From Acidobacteriota bacterium (lineage in GTDB: Bacteria > Acidobacteriota > Terriglobia > Terriglobales > Acidobacteriaceae): 51,948 bases of DNA. The DNA lies in NCBI GenBank assembly GCA_021851335.1, contig JAJZEA010000019.1:1-51948 (forward strand), read 5' to 3'. The notes beneath the pieces were generated by a model. It had not been told where the DNA came from. It ran no database searches and was given only the letters and a program-made list of their open reading frames with translations. The translations under genes and the position numbers were made by a program. This document shows positions 26,146 to 34,958 of the stretch, one piece after another. How positions within the stretch are numbered: position 1 is the first letter of the stretch; each line of letters opens with the position of its first letter.

Positions 26146-26746
26146 CCGGATCGCAACCGCGCGCTCGGCACACAGTCCTGCCATTCGCCTGATCGTGCTG
26201 ACGGGATTTATGGGAGCGGGCAAGACCACTGTGGGCAGACTGCTTGCCGAGCGGTACGGCTGGCAGTTTGCAGACGCGGATGCAATCATCGAAGCCGACA
26301 CGGGGCACAGCATTGCCGCACTTTTCCAGATGCATGGCGAAGCCTGGTTTCGCGAACTGGAGCACCGCACGATTCGCGCATTTGCAGAGAGCAAATCCTG
26401 CATAGACACCGACGCCGCCCCATCTCTGGGATGGGTGCTGGCGTTGGGCGGCGGAGCCATCGAGGACGCACGCACACGCAGATTGTTGCTGGAAACCACC
26501 GGCGTTTGCCTGATTCACCTGGAGGTGTCACTGAGCGAGGCGATCCGACGCTGCACTGCCGAAGCGGAGACTGTGCGTCCGGTTCTCGCTAATCAGGACC
26601 GACTGGCGCAGCGCTACGCAACGCGACTTGCGCTGTATCGTCAGGCACCCATTACGTTCGCCGTGGACGACCTGGCACCCGAACAGATCGTCCAAAACAT
26701 TATCGAGGCGTTGTCGCTTTTTCCATTGGATCGGAGTGAAACTTGA
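26132..26746 (+). CDS. aroK: Shikimate kinase
   Basis: This enzyme phosphorylates shikimate at the 3-OH with ATP in chorismate biosynthesis. The P-loop GFMGAGKT is at 25-32 of the chosen frame. The Asp pair is in FADADAII (48/50), the FRELE motif at 73-77 and the GGGA shikimate-binding motif at 106-109, with an R-P-x-L lid near VRPVLAN. Length (about 204 residues) is slightly above the usual 170-180. The start is unsettled: GTG 26132 (overlapping the anti-sigma gene by 14 bases) is preferred, but ATG 26093 is possible. Location inside an ECF sigma operon is unusual for an aromatic amino acid gene. Confidence 0.88.
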   Translation: MTVANRIATARSAHSPAIRLIVLTGFMGAGKTTVGRLLAERYGWQFADADAIIEADTGHSIAALFQMHGEAWFRELEHRTIRAFAESKSCIDTDAAPSLGWVLALGGGAIEDARTRRLLLETTGVCLIHLEVSLSEAIRRCTAEAETVRPVLANQDRLAQRYATRLALYRQAPITFAVDDLAPEQIVQNIIEALSLFPLDRSET

Positions 26747-26899
26747 CCCCGTCTCCATGCCCGTCCATTGAAATCGGCCCACTCTCTGAAATCCTGACCG
26801 CCCCAGGCAGGTATCATGCTTAGTGAGGTTCGCATCGGGCTGCATCCGGGGGATTCCCCTCCCTCGGCTTTGACTTCGTACAACTTGTTGCTGCAACGG

Positions 26900-26915
26900 T
26901 TCCGGATTACCGGAA
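26900..26915. promoter_or_regulatory. Palindrome TTCCGG-ATTA-CCGGAA upstream of ctaB
   Basis: A perfect inverted repeat with 6-bp arms lies 38-53 bases before the ctaB start. The dyad suits a dimeric regulator; a short hairpin in the mRNA leader is the alternative. The regulator is unknown. Confidence 0.4.
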
Positions 26916-26952
26916 ACTTCCACCGCATGAGCTTCCCACATCGACCGACATC

Positions 26953-27957
26953 ATGATGAGTTCGCCTGTCACCACCCGCTCTGTCTCGACCGATTCTTCC
27001 GCGCCACTGCCCGCGCCCTCGGTTGCGCAGCGCTCGCATATGGGTCATCTCGCTGCCGGGGCGACGGCGACGCTGATCGGCGATCTTCGCGAACTGTTCA
27101 AGTTCAAAGTCACCACGATGGTGCTCATCACGACGTGGGCCGGTTTTTACCTCGGCTCCATTCGCTCTGGTATTACCAGCGTGCAGCGTGGACTGGTGGA
27201 GACGCTGATTGGCGTCGCGCTGGTCTCCGCCGGGGCCAGTGCGCTGAATGAAGCGATGGAGCGCAAATCCGACGCGCTGATGCTGCGTACCGCGCACCGG
27301 CCCATTGCCTCCGGCCGCATCTCGTTGCCGGTGGGGTTAGCGCTTGGACTGGGAGCGGTGCTGCTGGGTGGCTGGACACTGCTGGAGACGACCAATCTGC
27401 TGACCGTGGCGCTTGCGTTGCTCACCGTGTTTACCTATGTCGCCATCTATACGCCGCTCAAGCGGCTTACCTCGCTGGCCACGTTCCTTGGCGCATTTCC
27501 AGGAGCAGCCGGGCCTCTGCTGGGCTGGACTGCGGCGCGAGGCCAGATCGAGTGGCAAGGCGTGGCGCTTTTTGCCATTCTGTTTGTCTGGCAGTTCCCC
27601 CATTTCATGGCCATCTCGTGGCTTTATCGTCATGACTATGCGCGCGCCGGCATCCGCATGTTGCCCGTCGTGCAGCCAGACGGGGTTTCCACAGTCATCG
27701 AGGCTCTGGTCTATGCCGTTTTGATGATTCCAGTCAGCCTGGCGCCATGGTGGCTGCACATGGCCGGCGTCGCTTATGCCGTGCTCGCTGTGTCGCTGGG
27801 CATTTTTTACCTTGCTTACACGGTGCGTTTCAGCCGCATTCTGCGCACCACCGATGAAACCGAAAGCCGCATGGTGGCTCGCGATCTGCTCAAGGTGAGT
27901 GTGCTTTACCTGCCGCTGCTGCTCACCGGACTCATGCTCGCCGCCACCATTCGATAG
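26953..27957 (+). CDS. ctaB: Protoheme IX farnesyltransferase (heme O synthase)
   Basis: This 334-residue polytopic membrane prenyltransferase attaches farnesyl to heme b to make heme O for heme-copper oxidases. The first prenyl-diphosphate site is N99-x3-E-x3-D107 with RTAHRP (112-117). The Asp is commonly D in the first position, and here it is E103. A second site lies around FLGAFPGAAGPLLGW and QFPHFMAISWLYRHDYARAG. About nine hydrophobic segments are visible. The first 40 residues are a Ser/Pro-rich cytoplasmic tail. Tandem ATGs occur at 26953 and 26956. It is followed at 28 bases by the DUF420 gene, a frequent partner in cytochrome oxidase assembly, though no oxidase subunit genes lie in this window. 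Confidence 0.92.
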   Translation: MMSSPVTTRSVSTDSSAPLPAPSVAQRSHMGHLAAGATATLIGDLRELFKFKVTTMVLITTWAGFYLGSIRSGITSVQRGLVETLIGVALVSAGASALNEAMERKSDALMLRTAHRPIASGRISLPVGLALGLGAVLLGGWTLLETTNLLTVALALLTVFTYVAIYTPLKRLTSLATFLGAFPGAAGPLLGWTAARGQIEWQGVALFAILFVWQFPHFMAISWLYRHDYARAGIRMLPVVQPDGVSTVIEALVYAVLMIPVSLAPWWLHMAGVAYAVLAVSLGIFYLAYTVRFSRILRTTDETESRMVARDLLKVSVLYLPLLLTGLMLAATIR

Positions 27958-27985
27958 CCCATCATTCCATTCCAAGGAAATACAG

Positions 27986-28525
27986 ATGAGTACGAGTCAG
28001 ATTATCCCCATCCGCCCCGCAATTACCGCGATTCTGGGTATCAGCCTGGCGGCGACGCTGTTTCTCTTCTGGCTGATTTATGTTCACCCGGCTGCGGACC
28101 CCGCCAGTCTTCGCCTGACCTTTCTGCCCGCGCTCAATGCGCTGTTGAACGGACTGAGCGCCTGTGCGCTGCTCATCGGTTTTGTCTTCATTCGCGCTGG
28201 GCGCATTCCAGCGCATCGCGCCGCTATGATGACAGCGTTTGTCTTTTCCGCACTTTTTCTGGTCTGCTACATTGTGAATTACGCGCTGCACGGCGAGAGC
28301 CACTATCCGCACACGCCGCTGCGCACCTTTTACCTGATCCTGCTCGTCAGCCACATCCTGCTCAGCATCGTAGCGCTGCCCACGATTCTGATCACATTTT
28401 TCTTTTCGCTCACCGGCCGCATTCCCTATCATCGCAAGATTGCGCGATGGACATTCCCCCTCTGGCTTTACGTCTCTGTCACCGGCGTGATTGTCTATGC
28501 CATGCTGGCCGCAGCCCGCGTCTGA
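27986..28525 (+). CDS. DUF420 membrane protein (YozB/CtaM-like)
   Basis: This 179-residue inner-membrane protein has about four to five spans. Conserved histidines are in GRIPAHRAAMM, NYALHGESHY, LLVSHILL and GRIPYHRKIARWTFP, the last motif being diagnostic of DUF420. In Bacillus and Staphylococcus relatives the family is needed for some heme-copper oxidases (CtaM). Given the adjacent ctaB, an oxidase assembly role is likely here. ATG 27986 has AAGGA seven bases upstream. Later genes (small membrane protein, ssb) run on in the same direction. Confidence 0.87.
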   Translation: MSTSQIIPIRPAITAILGISLAATLFLFWLIYVHPAADPASLRLTFLPALNALLNGLSACALLIGFVFIRAGRIPAHRAAMMTAFVFSALFLVCYIVNYALHGESHYPHTPLRTFYLILLVSHILLSIVALPTILITFFFSLTGRIPYHRKIARWTFPLWLYVSVTGVIVYAMLAAARV

Positions 28526-28557
28526 GATCCCTAACCTGCCTTTGCTGAGATACCTCG

Positions 28558-28812
28558 ATGAACGATTCACACAAGCCCACCTTGAATGCCAGTGACGGCA
28601 CGCGCGAGTTGCTGATCGGCGGCTCGTCGATTCTGGCTGCCGGGCTGCTCGGCCTCATCCTGACGGCAACCGTGCTGGGCGGCATCAACCGCGATGGAGC
28701 ACACTCCAACTCTGGCTGGTTAGCGCTGATTATTAGTGCCATGTGCGTTCCTTTTGGACTGATGCTGACAATGCTTGGCGCCGCCAAGTGGATGCGCAAC
28801 CGACACGACTGA
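28558..28812 (+). CDS. Small two-span membrane protein
   Basis: This 84-residue protein has predicted spans at about 20-43 and 53-76 with a polar N-terminus and a KWMRNRHD tail. I recognise no family. The 32-base gap after the DUF420 stop suggests co-transcription with ctaB and DUF420, so a role in oxidase assembly is a reasonable guess only. Coding is supported by the position and a consistent third-position GC preference typical of its neighbours. Confidence 0.6.
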   Translation: MNDSHKPTLNASDGTRELLIGGSSILAAGLLGLILTATVLGGINRDGAHSNSGWLALIISAMCVPFGLMLTMLGAAKWMRNRHD

Positions 28813-28884
28813 ACCGGCAATGGAAATAAGCGAAGGTTGCCGCTCTCTGCTATCCTTTGGGTTAGCCTTTTGGAGAACATGTCT

Positions 28885-29349
28885 ATGGCAAGAAGCGTCA
28901 ATAAAGTCATTCTGCTTGGCAATATCGGCAAAGACCCAGAGTTTAAGGTTCTGCCCAGCGGACAGCCGGTCGTCAACTTCAGCCTGGCGACCAGCGAGCG
29001 CTACAAGGATCAGCAGGGCAACCAGCAGGAGCGCACCGAGTGGCACAATCTGGTGGCCTACGCCAAACTGGCTGAGATCGTGCGCGACTATGTGAAGAAG
29101 GGCAACAAGCTTTACGTGGAGGGTCGATTGACCACGCGAAGCTGGGATGACCGCGAGACCAACAAGAAGGTTTATCGCACAGAGATTGTGCTGACGGATA
29201 TGACGCTGCTCTCTGGCCGAGGCGAAGAGGGCGGCGCTTCGGGCGGCTACTCCGGCGGCCGCAGCAGCGGCAGTTACGACCAGCGTCCGCCTGCCGCGGA
29301 CGACTACGCGCAATCCACGCAGATCACTGACGACGACATTCCTTTCTGA
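28885..29349 (+). CDS. ssb: Single-stranded DNA-binding protein
   Basis: This 154-residue SSB protects ssDNA in replication and repair. The OB-fold occupies about 1-112 (SVNKVILLGNIGKDPEF, then NFSLATSERYKDQQG, WHNLVAYAKLAEIV and GNKLYVEGRLTTRSW). A Gly/Ser/Gln-rich linker follows, and the acidic tip ends DDDIPF, the conserved partner-recruiting tail. The start is ATG 28885 with GGAG nine bases upstream; an ATG two codons earlier (28879) sits only three bases from the same element, and SSB normally begins M-A-R-S-V-N-K. Confidence 0.96.
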   Translation: MARSVNKVILLGNIGKDPEFKVLPSGQPVVNFSLATSERYKDQQGNQQERTEWHNLVAYAKLAEIVRDYVKKGNKLYVEGRLTTRSWDDRETNKKVYRTEIVLTDMTLLSGRGEEGGASGGYSGGRSSGSYDQRPPAADDYAQSTQITDDDIPF

Positions 29350-29510
29350 CCTGTCGGCTGCGCGGGCGTGACACTTCCCGAGCAGAGCAGTCTATCTGCT
29401 ATGGTCGGCACCTGCGAGTTTCCGGTGGTGCCTGGAATGCTTTAATAACAAGAGGGCCGCTGTCGCTGGCAACCGATTGTGCGACCGCCCCCGGAGGAAC
29501 TCCTAACCCG

Positions 29511-30305
29511 ATGTCTTTGCTTCGCCGTTCGACTCTTCTAGTTGCTTCTCTCGTGACCTTTTCCACGCTGGCTATGGCAGCAGGACAGGCACAGCAACCC
29601 ACGCAGCAGCCTTCTGACTCTTCTTCAAGCACAGCGGCGCAAGCGCCCAGCGCGCCCAGCGCTTTGAGCAGCAACATCTATCAGCAGGGCATGACCGTGC
29701 AGCAGCGTCTGCGTGCGCGTCGCGAGCAGCGCCGCAAAGCGGAGATTCATGCCATGTATGACCATCTGTACGAGGTCTATATCGGCATGGGATTCAACCG
29801 TACCGTCGCCGGACCCGGCTCCGTGACCGGCTATGGCGGCGGCTTGCAAAAGGTGAACCTCTACGCCTGGAATGTCGGCTTTACGCGCTACTACAGTGAA
29901 CGCTGGGCGGTTACGCTGGATGGTCGCGGCTACTATGGCACCCAGTTTCTCGGCCCCAACCAGTACAACATTGTGAAGCCGGCGATCAGCGAATATGCCG
30001 CGCTCGCGGGCCCCAGCTATCGATTCATGCTGCACCCGCGCTACTCGGTGAGCGGGCGCGTGATGGTGGGCGCGGTCTTCAACAACTACTTTGCAGACGC
30101 CAATGGATTTACCGCTCCGGAGCTTGGCCTCTATCCTGACAGCGCCGCAGGTGTGCTGGACGTCAGTTTGCCCATCGAATACAACTTCTCCAGCAACATC
30201 GGCTTTCGCTGCTCTCCGGAATACTTCCTGAGCAGCTTCGGTTCCAGCGTCCAGAACGGACTCGGTTTCGGAGGTTCCGTGGTCTATCGCTGGGGCAAAC
30301 TGTAA
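29511..30305 (+). CDS. Outer-membrane beta-barrel protein (function unknown)
   Basis: This 264-residue protein has a signal peptide (about 1-24, AMA-AG), then a Gln/Ser/Pro-rich linker (25-60) and a basic helix (RLRARREQRRK). The remainder has alternating strands with aromatic girdles, such as VYIGMGFN, YAWNVGFTRYYSERW and DGRGYYGTQF. It ends YRWGKL. This is typical of a small porin-like or OmpA-type barrel; the substrate is unknown. GGAGGA lies 12 bases upstream of the ATG, followed by a small GGAG-gaa-CTCC hairpin. A strong terminator follows 25 bases after the stop. Confidence 0.78.
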   Translation: MSLLRRSTLLVASLVTFSTLAMAAGQAQQPTQQPSDSSSSTAAQAPSAPSALSSNIYQQGMTVQQRLRARREQRRKAEIHAMYDHLYEVYIGMGFNRTVAGPGSVTGYGGGLQKVNLYAWNVGFTRYYSERWAVTLDGRGYYGTQFLGPNQYNIVKPAISEYAALAGPSYRFMLHPRYSVSGRVMVGAVFNNYFADANGFTAPELGLYPDSAAGVLDVSLPIEYNFSSNIGFRCSPEYFLSSFGSSVQNGLGFGGSVVYRWGKL

Positions 30306-30330
30306 CGAATCTCTTCCTCACAGTCCATAC

Positions 30331-30365
30331 AGGCAAGCCCACGCTGAGCGTGGGCTTGCCTTTTT
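30331..30365. terminator. Strong intrinsic terminator, 14-bp perfect stem
   Basis: AGGCAAGCCCACGC (30331-30344), loop TGA and GCGTGGGCTTGCCT (30348-30361) form a perfect hairpin followed by five T (30361-30365) on the plus strand. It lies between two converging genes, the barrel protein and fumarase, and may serve both, though only the plus strand has the T-tract. Confidence 0.93.
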
Positions 30366-30388
30366 CGTGAGTTTGCCGGAAACCGAAG

Positions 30389-31900
30389 CTACTGAAGGAT
30401 GGGAATTCCAGCAATACGCTGTTGCCACTCGGCAGGACCAGTCTGGTGGACGCTGGTTCCCTTGGAATCGACCGCAACGGTCACTGGCATATCGACGACA
30501 TCAAACTCATAGATCGCCTCCATGCCCAGATCTTCAAAAGCCATCACACGCGCGCCGTGGATCGCCTTGGAGACCAGATAGGCCGCGCCGCCAACCGCCA
30601 TCAGATAAACCGCGCCAAACTCGCGAATGGCCTCAATCGCCGTCGGGCCACGCTCGGCCTTGCCCACCATGCCCAGCAATCCGGTTTCGGCAAGCATCTG
30701 TCGCGTGAATTTATCCATGCGCGTGGCTGTAGTCGGGCCTGCCGGTCCCACCACCTCTTCGCGCACTGGATCGACCGGGCCGACGTAGTAGATGAATCGA
30801 TCCTGAAAGTTGACCGGAAGCTTTTCGCCGCGGCTCAGGATGTCCGTCATGCGCTTGTGCGCGGCGTCGCGGCCGGTGAGCAGCTTGCCGTTCAGCAGCA
30901 GCACCTCGCCGGGCTTCCACGTCGCCACGTCCGCTCGTGTCACCGTGTCCAAATTCACGCGGCGCGCGCCGGAGACATCGTAAGTCAGCTTCGGCCAGTC
31001 GGATAGCGAAGGCGGATCGAGATACACGGGGCCAGAGCCATCCAGCACAATGTGCGCGTGGCGCGTGGCGGCACAGTTGGGAATCATGGCAATGGGCAGA
31101 TTGGCCGCATGGCAGGGATAGTCAAGTACCTTCACGTCGAGAACGGTCGTCAAACCGCCCAGTCCCTGTGCGCCAATGCCCAGGCGATTGACCTTGTCAT
31201 ACAGCTCAATCCGCAACTCTTCAGCACGCGTCTTTGGGCCGCGCGCGATCAGGTCTTGAATATCGATCGGATCCATCAGCGATTCCTTGGCCAGCAGCAT
31301 CGCCTTTTCGCTCGTGCCCCCAATCCCGATGCCGAGCATCCCCGGAGGACACCAACCGGCACCCATCGTCGGCACCGTCTTCAGCACCCACTCCACAATG
31401 GAGTCGGAGGGATTGAGCATCGCAAACTTACTCTTGGCCTCAGAACCGCCGCCCTTGGCCGCAACCGTGATCTCGACCGTGTTGCCGCGCACCAGTTCGA
31501 CATTGACGACGCTGGGCGTGTTGTCGCGGGTGTTTTTGCGCGCTCCTGCCGGGTCAGCCAGCACGGAGCTGCGCAGCTTGTTATCCGGATCGAGATAGGC
31601 GCGGCGCACACCCTCGTCGATCATCTGCTGCAAATCCATCTCGGCATCTAAACGAACATCCATGCCAACTTTGACAAACGCATTGACGATGCCCGTGTCC
31701 TGGCAGATGGGGCGATGGCCCTCAGCGCACATGCGACTGTTGATAAGAATCTGCGCGATGGCGTCTTTGGCGGCAGGCGACTGCTCGCGCTCATAGGCCG
31801 AAGCCAGCGAGCGGATGTAGTCCACCGGATGATAGTAGCTGATGTACTGCAAGGCTCCGGCTACGCTTGCAATCAGGTCTTCCTGGCGAATGACGGTCAT
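30389..31900 (-). CDS. Fumarate hydratase class I, fused alpha/beta
   Basis: This 503-residue [4Fe-4S] enzyme interconverts fumarate and malate in the TCA cycle. The N-terminal alpha domain is at about 10-290 and the C-terminal beta domain at about 315-495. The cluster cysteines are Cys66 (PICQDTG), Cys184 (GWCPPG) and Cys276 (PNCAATRH). The C-terminal part carries the T-G-R-D-A-A-H-K-R motif and GPAGPTTATRMD, which marks the substrate region. ATG 31900 with AGGAG nine bases upstream is preferred over GTG 31918. It is third in line after xseA and glmM, 93 bases downstream of glmM. Oxygen-sensitive clusters are expected for this class. Confidence 0.93.
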   Translation of the reverse strand: MTVIRQEDLIASVAGALQYISYYHPVDYIRSLASAYEREQSPAAKDAIAQILINSRMCAEGHRPICQDTGIVNAFVKVGMDVRLDAEMDLQQMIDEGVRRAYLDPDNKLRSSVLADPAGARKNTRDNTPSVVNVELVRGNTVEITVAAKGGGSEAKSKFAMLNPSDSIVEWVLKTVPTMGAGWCPPGMLGIGIGGTSEKAMLLAKESLMDPIDIQDLIARGPKTRAEELRIELYDKVNRLGIGAQGLGGLTTVLDVKVLDYPCHAANLPIAMIPNCAATRHAHIVLDGSGPVYLDPPSLSDWPKLTYDVSGARRVNLDTVTRADVATWKPGEVLLLNGKLLTGRDAAHKRMTDILSRGEKLPVNFQDRFIYYVGPVDPVREEVVGPAGPTTATRMDKFTRQMLAETGLLGMVGKAERGPTAIEAIREFGAVYLMAVGGAAYLVSKAIHGARVMAFEDLGMEAIYEFDVVDMPVTVAVDSKGTSVHQTGPAEWQQRIAGIPILQ

Positions 31901-31993
31901 GATCGTTGGCTCCTGCACTTCCCTGCTCTTGCTTGTCTGTAGTTACTTCCTTGACGTTTCAGCATACGTTTTGCTGCAAACCTGCTGCTTGGA

Positions 31994-33343
31994 TTAGATG
32001 CCGAGTTCGGCGCGAATGGCACTGGCGATTGCCTCTGCATGATGCCGCATCGACGCTTCGTCGGCAGCTTCAATCATGATGCGGGCCAGCGCCTCGGTGC
32101 CGGAGTAGCGGATGACGACGCGTCCCGTCTGGTGCAGCGCGGCTTCGGCTTCGGCAATCGCCGCCTGAATTGCAGGAAAGCTCTCCAATGGCAGCTTTTC
32201 GCGGACTTTGACGTTGACGATCACCTGTGGATAAACCTCCAGATCCGCCGTCAGTTCTTCCGCGGATTGACCTCTTCGCGCGAGTATGTCGAGGACGACA
32301 AGAGCGGTGAGCAGGCCGTCACCGGTGGTGGCGAGATGTGGAAACAGAATGTGGCCTGACTGTTCGCCGCCCAATGCGGCATCGTGACGGCGCATCAGCT
32401 CCAGCACATAACGATCGCCCACAGCCGAGCGCAGCATCTGAATGCCGGAGCGGCGCAGCGCTGCTTCCAGGCCCATGTTGGACATCGTAGTTGCGACCAC
32501 AACATGGCCCGTGAGCAGCCCGCGCGCCTGCATATCACGCGCACACAGCAGCAGGATGGCGTCACCGTTGATCACATGGTTTGCGGCGCCAGCCAGCAGA
32601 CAACGATCCGCATCGCCATCGAGCGATATCCCCAGTTGGGCGCCTCGCTCGACCACAGCGGCAGCAACCACTTGAGGATGCAGCGCGCCGCAATGGTCGT
32701 TAATGTTACGTCCATTGGGGGCGATGTGGAGGAGCGTGACTTCTCCGCCGAGAGCGCGGAAGAGCGTTGGCGCAACGGCAGCCGCAGCTCCGTTGGCGCA
32801 GTCTACTACGATCCGTCGGCCGTCGAGACGAAGGCCGGGAACCAGCGACAGCAGAAACGCGATGTACTCCGATGCGTAGTGCGGCTCATCCACGACCGCC
32901 GGCAGCGCCTCCAGCGCGGGTGCAGTCGAGCCGGAGGCATGGCGGAAGAGAATCTCTTCAATGGCCAGCTCGACTTCATCCGGCAGCTTGAATCCGTCGC
33001 CGCCGAAGAGCTTGATGCCGTTGTCCTGCCAAGGATTATGTGAGGCTGAGAGGACCACGCCGGCATGGAAGCCGTCGCGGCGCGTAAGATAAGCGATGGC
33101 CGGAGTGGGGAGTACGCCTGCGCTGATGATCTCGGCTCCGCCCGCGCGCAGACCCGCAGCAAAGATGGAGAGCATCCAACCGCTGGACTCGCGCGTGTCT
33201 CGCCCAACCAGCACGCGCGGCGCAATGGCAAGCGGGCGCAAGGAGTGAGCCAACGCCAGGCCGACAGAGTAGACCGTTTGTTCGTCGAGTGGCGGCTGAC
33301 CGGCAACGCCGCGGATTCCATCGGTTCCGAATAACTTTCTCAT
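31994..33343 (-). CDS. glmM: Phosphoglucosamine mutase
   Basis: This 449-residue enzyme converts glucosamine-6-phosphate to glucosamine-1-phosphate for peptidoglycan and LPS precursors. FGTDGIRG (5-12) starts domain 1. The active-site phosphoserine is Ser101 in SASHNP, and magnesium is bound by D242-G-D244-A-D246 (LDGDADR). The sugar-binding GGEQSGH and phosphate-binding RYSGTEALARIM motifs follow. The ATG at 33343 overlaps the xseA stop as ATGA, so the two genes are coupled. Confidence 0.96.
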   Translation of the reverse strand: MRKLFGTDGIRGVAGQPPLDEQTVYSVGLALAHSLRPLAIAPRVLVGRDTRESSGWMLSIFAAGLRAGGAEIISAGVLPTPAIAYLTRRDGFHAGVVLSASHNPWQDNGIKLFGGDGFKLPDEVELAIEEILFRHASGSTAPALEALPAVVDEPHYASEYIAFLLSLVPGLRLDGRRIVVDCANGAAAAVAPTLFRALGGEVTLLHIAPNGRNINDHCGALHPQVVAAAVVERGAQLGISLDGDADRCLLAGAANHVINGDAILLLCARDMQARGLLTGHVVVATTMSNMGLEAALRRSGIQMLRSAVGDRYVLELMRRHDAALGGEQSGHILFPHLATTGDGLLTALVVLDILARRGQSAEELTADLEVYPQVIVNVKVREKLPLESFPAIQAAIAEAEAALHQTGRVVIRYSGTEALARIMIEAADEASMRHHAEAIASAIRAELGI

Positions 33344-34896
33344 CGTTTCCCTTGTGCTTTGGTGGTGGATGGGCTGGTCTTGGGGAGCGACGCCGCGTTG
33401 GCTCCGCTGGAGATGGCAGGCTCGGGTTGTATGCGCTCGACCTGACTGGTGAAGCTGCCCTGGCCCAGTCGAGTGAGGACAAGCTGTCCAGGCAAAAGCT
33501 GCGCGGCGTCGCGAAGGATCGTTCCATCCTCCGCCTGCACCAGCGCATAGCCACGCTCCAGCACAGCCAGCGGCGAAAGCGCAGCAAGCTGGAGATGAAG
33601 CTGGGTCTGCGTGCGTCGACGTGCGTCGACAAGCGCGGCCATGGCGCGATGAAGGCGTTCACTGGAAGCGCGGTGGGCGAGGGCCGCCATCTGGAAGCCA
33701 CGCGTCGCTGCGGCGCGCAGACGCTCGTGAAGGCCGGCAAGATGCTCTCGCGCAGCACCCAGCCTGCGCTGCGGATCACAGCGCAGGGTACGAGTGGCAA
33801 GCGCGTCCAGTGTGCGACGAGCCTGGCGCAGCCGAAGCGCAGTCACCGCGTCCAGCGAGTTTGAGAGATCATCCAGACGCTGCTGGCGGAGCCGAAGCGC
33901 AGTCGTCAGACTCTGACCGATGCGGTCATCGCGCAAGGACGCATATTGCTGACGAACCTGAAGCAGTTGAAAGCGAGCTGCGCGCTCCAGACGACGGCGA
34001 AGTTCAAAGATGCTTTCGGCAATGTTTGCCAGCGAAGCCGTGACCAACTCCGCTGCTGCCGATGGAGTGGGCGCTCGCAGGTCTGCAACAAAATCGGCGA
34101 TAGTGAAGTCGGTCTCATGGCCGATGGCTGAGACAACCGGAAGCGGCGAAGCGGCGATGGCGCGGGCAACTCGCTCCGAGTTGAAGGCGGCCAAGTCCTC
34201 CAGCGAACCGCCGCCGCGCGCAAGCACAATCAGATCGACAGGAGCGGGCAGTGCAGGTTCCGCCAGACGACGCAACGCAGTTTCAATCTCCGCGGCTGCG
34301 GAATCTCCCTGAACGGCAACAGGGACGACCAGCACATGAAGCGCGGCGTAACGGCGACGAACGATCTGAAGAAAGTCGCGAATGACGGCTCCCGTCGGCG
34401 AGGTGATGACGGCAACCGTGCGCGGAAATTGTGGCAATGGACGCTTGCGCTCGGTATCGAACAAACCCTCAGCACGGAGCCGCTCTCGCAACTGCTCAAA
34501 GGCAAGCTGAAGGCTGCCGACACCCACCGGCTCCATCGTCTCCGCGACAAGCTGTAACTGGCCGCGCTGCTCATAGACGCTGAGCGTGCCGCGAATGCGA
34601 ACAGCCTGACCATCCTCCGGGCGGAAGCGCAGCAGCAGCGCCTGGCGGCGAAAGAGCACGACGGAAAGTTGTGCTGAATCTTCCTTGAGCGTGAAGTAGA
34701 GATGGCCCGCAGAGGACGGACGAAAGTTGGAGATTTCCCCCTCGACCCAGACCGAGCCAAGAGACTCCTCGACGAGCGAACGCGCCTGAGCGAGAAGCTG
34801 GCTGACGCGCAGTGTGGTCCGTGTGGAACGGACCGGGCGTTCTGCTTCAAAACGAAGCGGAAGCTGCGAGGATGGATCGTCGAAAGGCACTAACAA
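33340..34896 (-). CDS. xseA: Exodeoxyribonuclease VII large subunit
   Basis: This 518-residue catalytic subunit degrades ssDNA to oligonucleotides with XseB. The N-terminal OB-fold (about 25-125) has WVEGEISNFRPSSAGHLYFTLKE-type sequence, split at residues 50-70. The catalytic core has VAVITSPTGAVIRDFLQ, LIVLARGGGSLEDL and SAIGHETDFTIADFVADLRAPTPSAAAE. A long coiled-coil region with repeated A-R-R/L-R-Q patterns follows. The C-terminus is an L-x-R-G-Y-A-L-V segment and a Pro/Ser-rich tail. The start is a TTG at 34896 (then GTG at codon 3) with no clear ribosome-binding site, so it is uncertain by a few codons. No xseB is visible nearby. It overlaps glmM by four bases. Confidence 0.94.
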   Translation of the reverse strand: MLVPFDDPSSQLPLRFEAERPVRSTRTTLRVSQLLAQARSLVEESLGSVWVEGEISNFRPSSAGHLYFTLKEDSAQLSVVLFRRQALLLRFRPEDGQAVRIRGTLSVYEQRGQLQLVAETMEPVGVGSLQLAFEQLRERLRAEGLFDTERKRPLPQFPRTVAVITSPTGAVIRDFLQIVRRRYAALHVLVVPVAVQGDSAAAEIETALRRLAEPALPAPVDLIVLARGGGSLEDLAAFNSERVARAIAASPLPVVSAIGHETDFTIADFVADLRAPTPSAAAELVTASLANIAESIFELRRRLERAARFQLLQVRQQYASLRDDRIGQSLTTALRLRQQRLDDLSNSLDAVTALRLRQARRTLDALATRTLRCDPQRRLGAAREHLAGLHERLRAAATRGFQMAALAHRASSERLHRAMAALVDARRRTQTQLHLQLAALSPLAVLERGYALVQAEDGTILRDAAQLLPGQLVLTRLGQGSFTSQVERIQPEPAISSGANAASLPKTSPSTTKAQGKR

Positions 34897-34958
34897 CTAG
34901 TGTAAACGGGGGTCTTTGAACCGCAGCGTGCCGTATTCTGGACAACGGGAGAGATGCG

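Noticed and set aside
33601..33640. Tandem GTGCGTCGAC repeat in xseA
   Set aside because: Two 10-base copies inside a conserved coding region, most simply explained by Arg/Asp codon bias.
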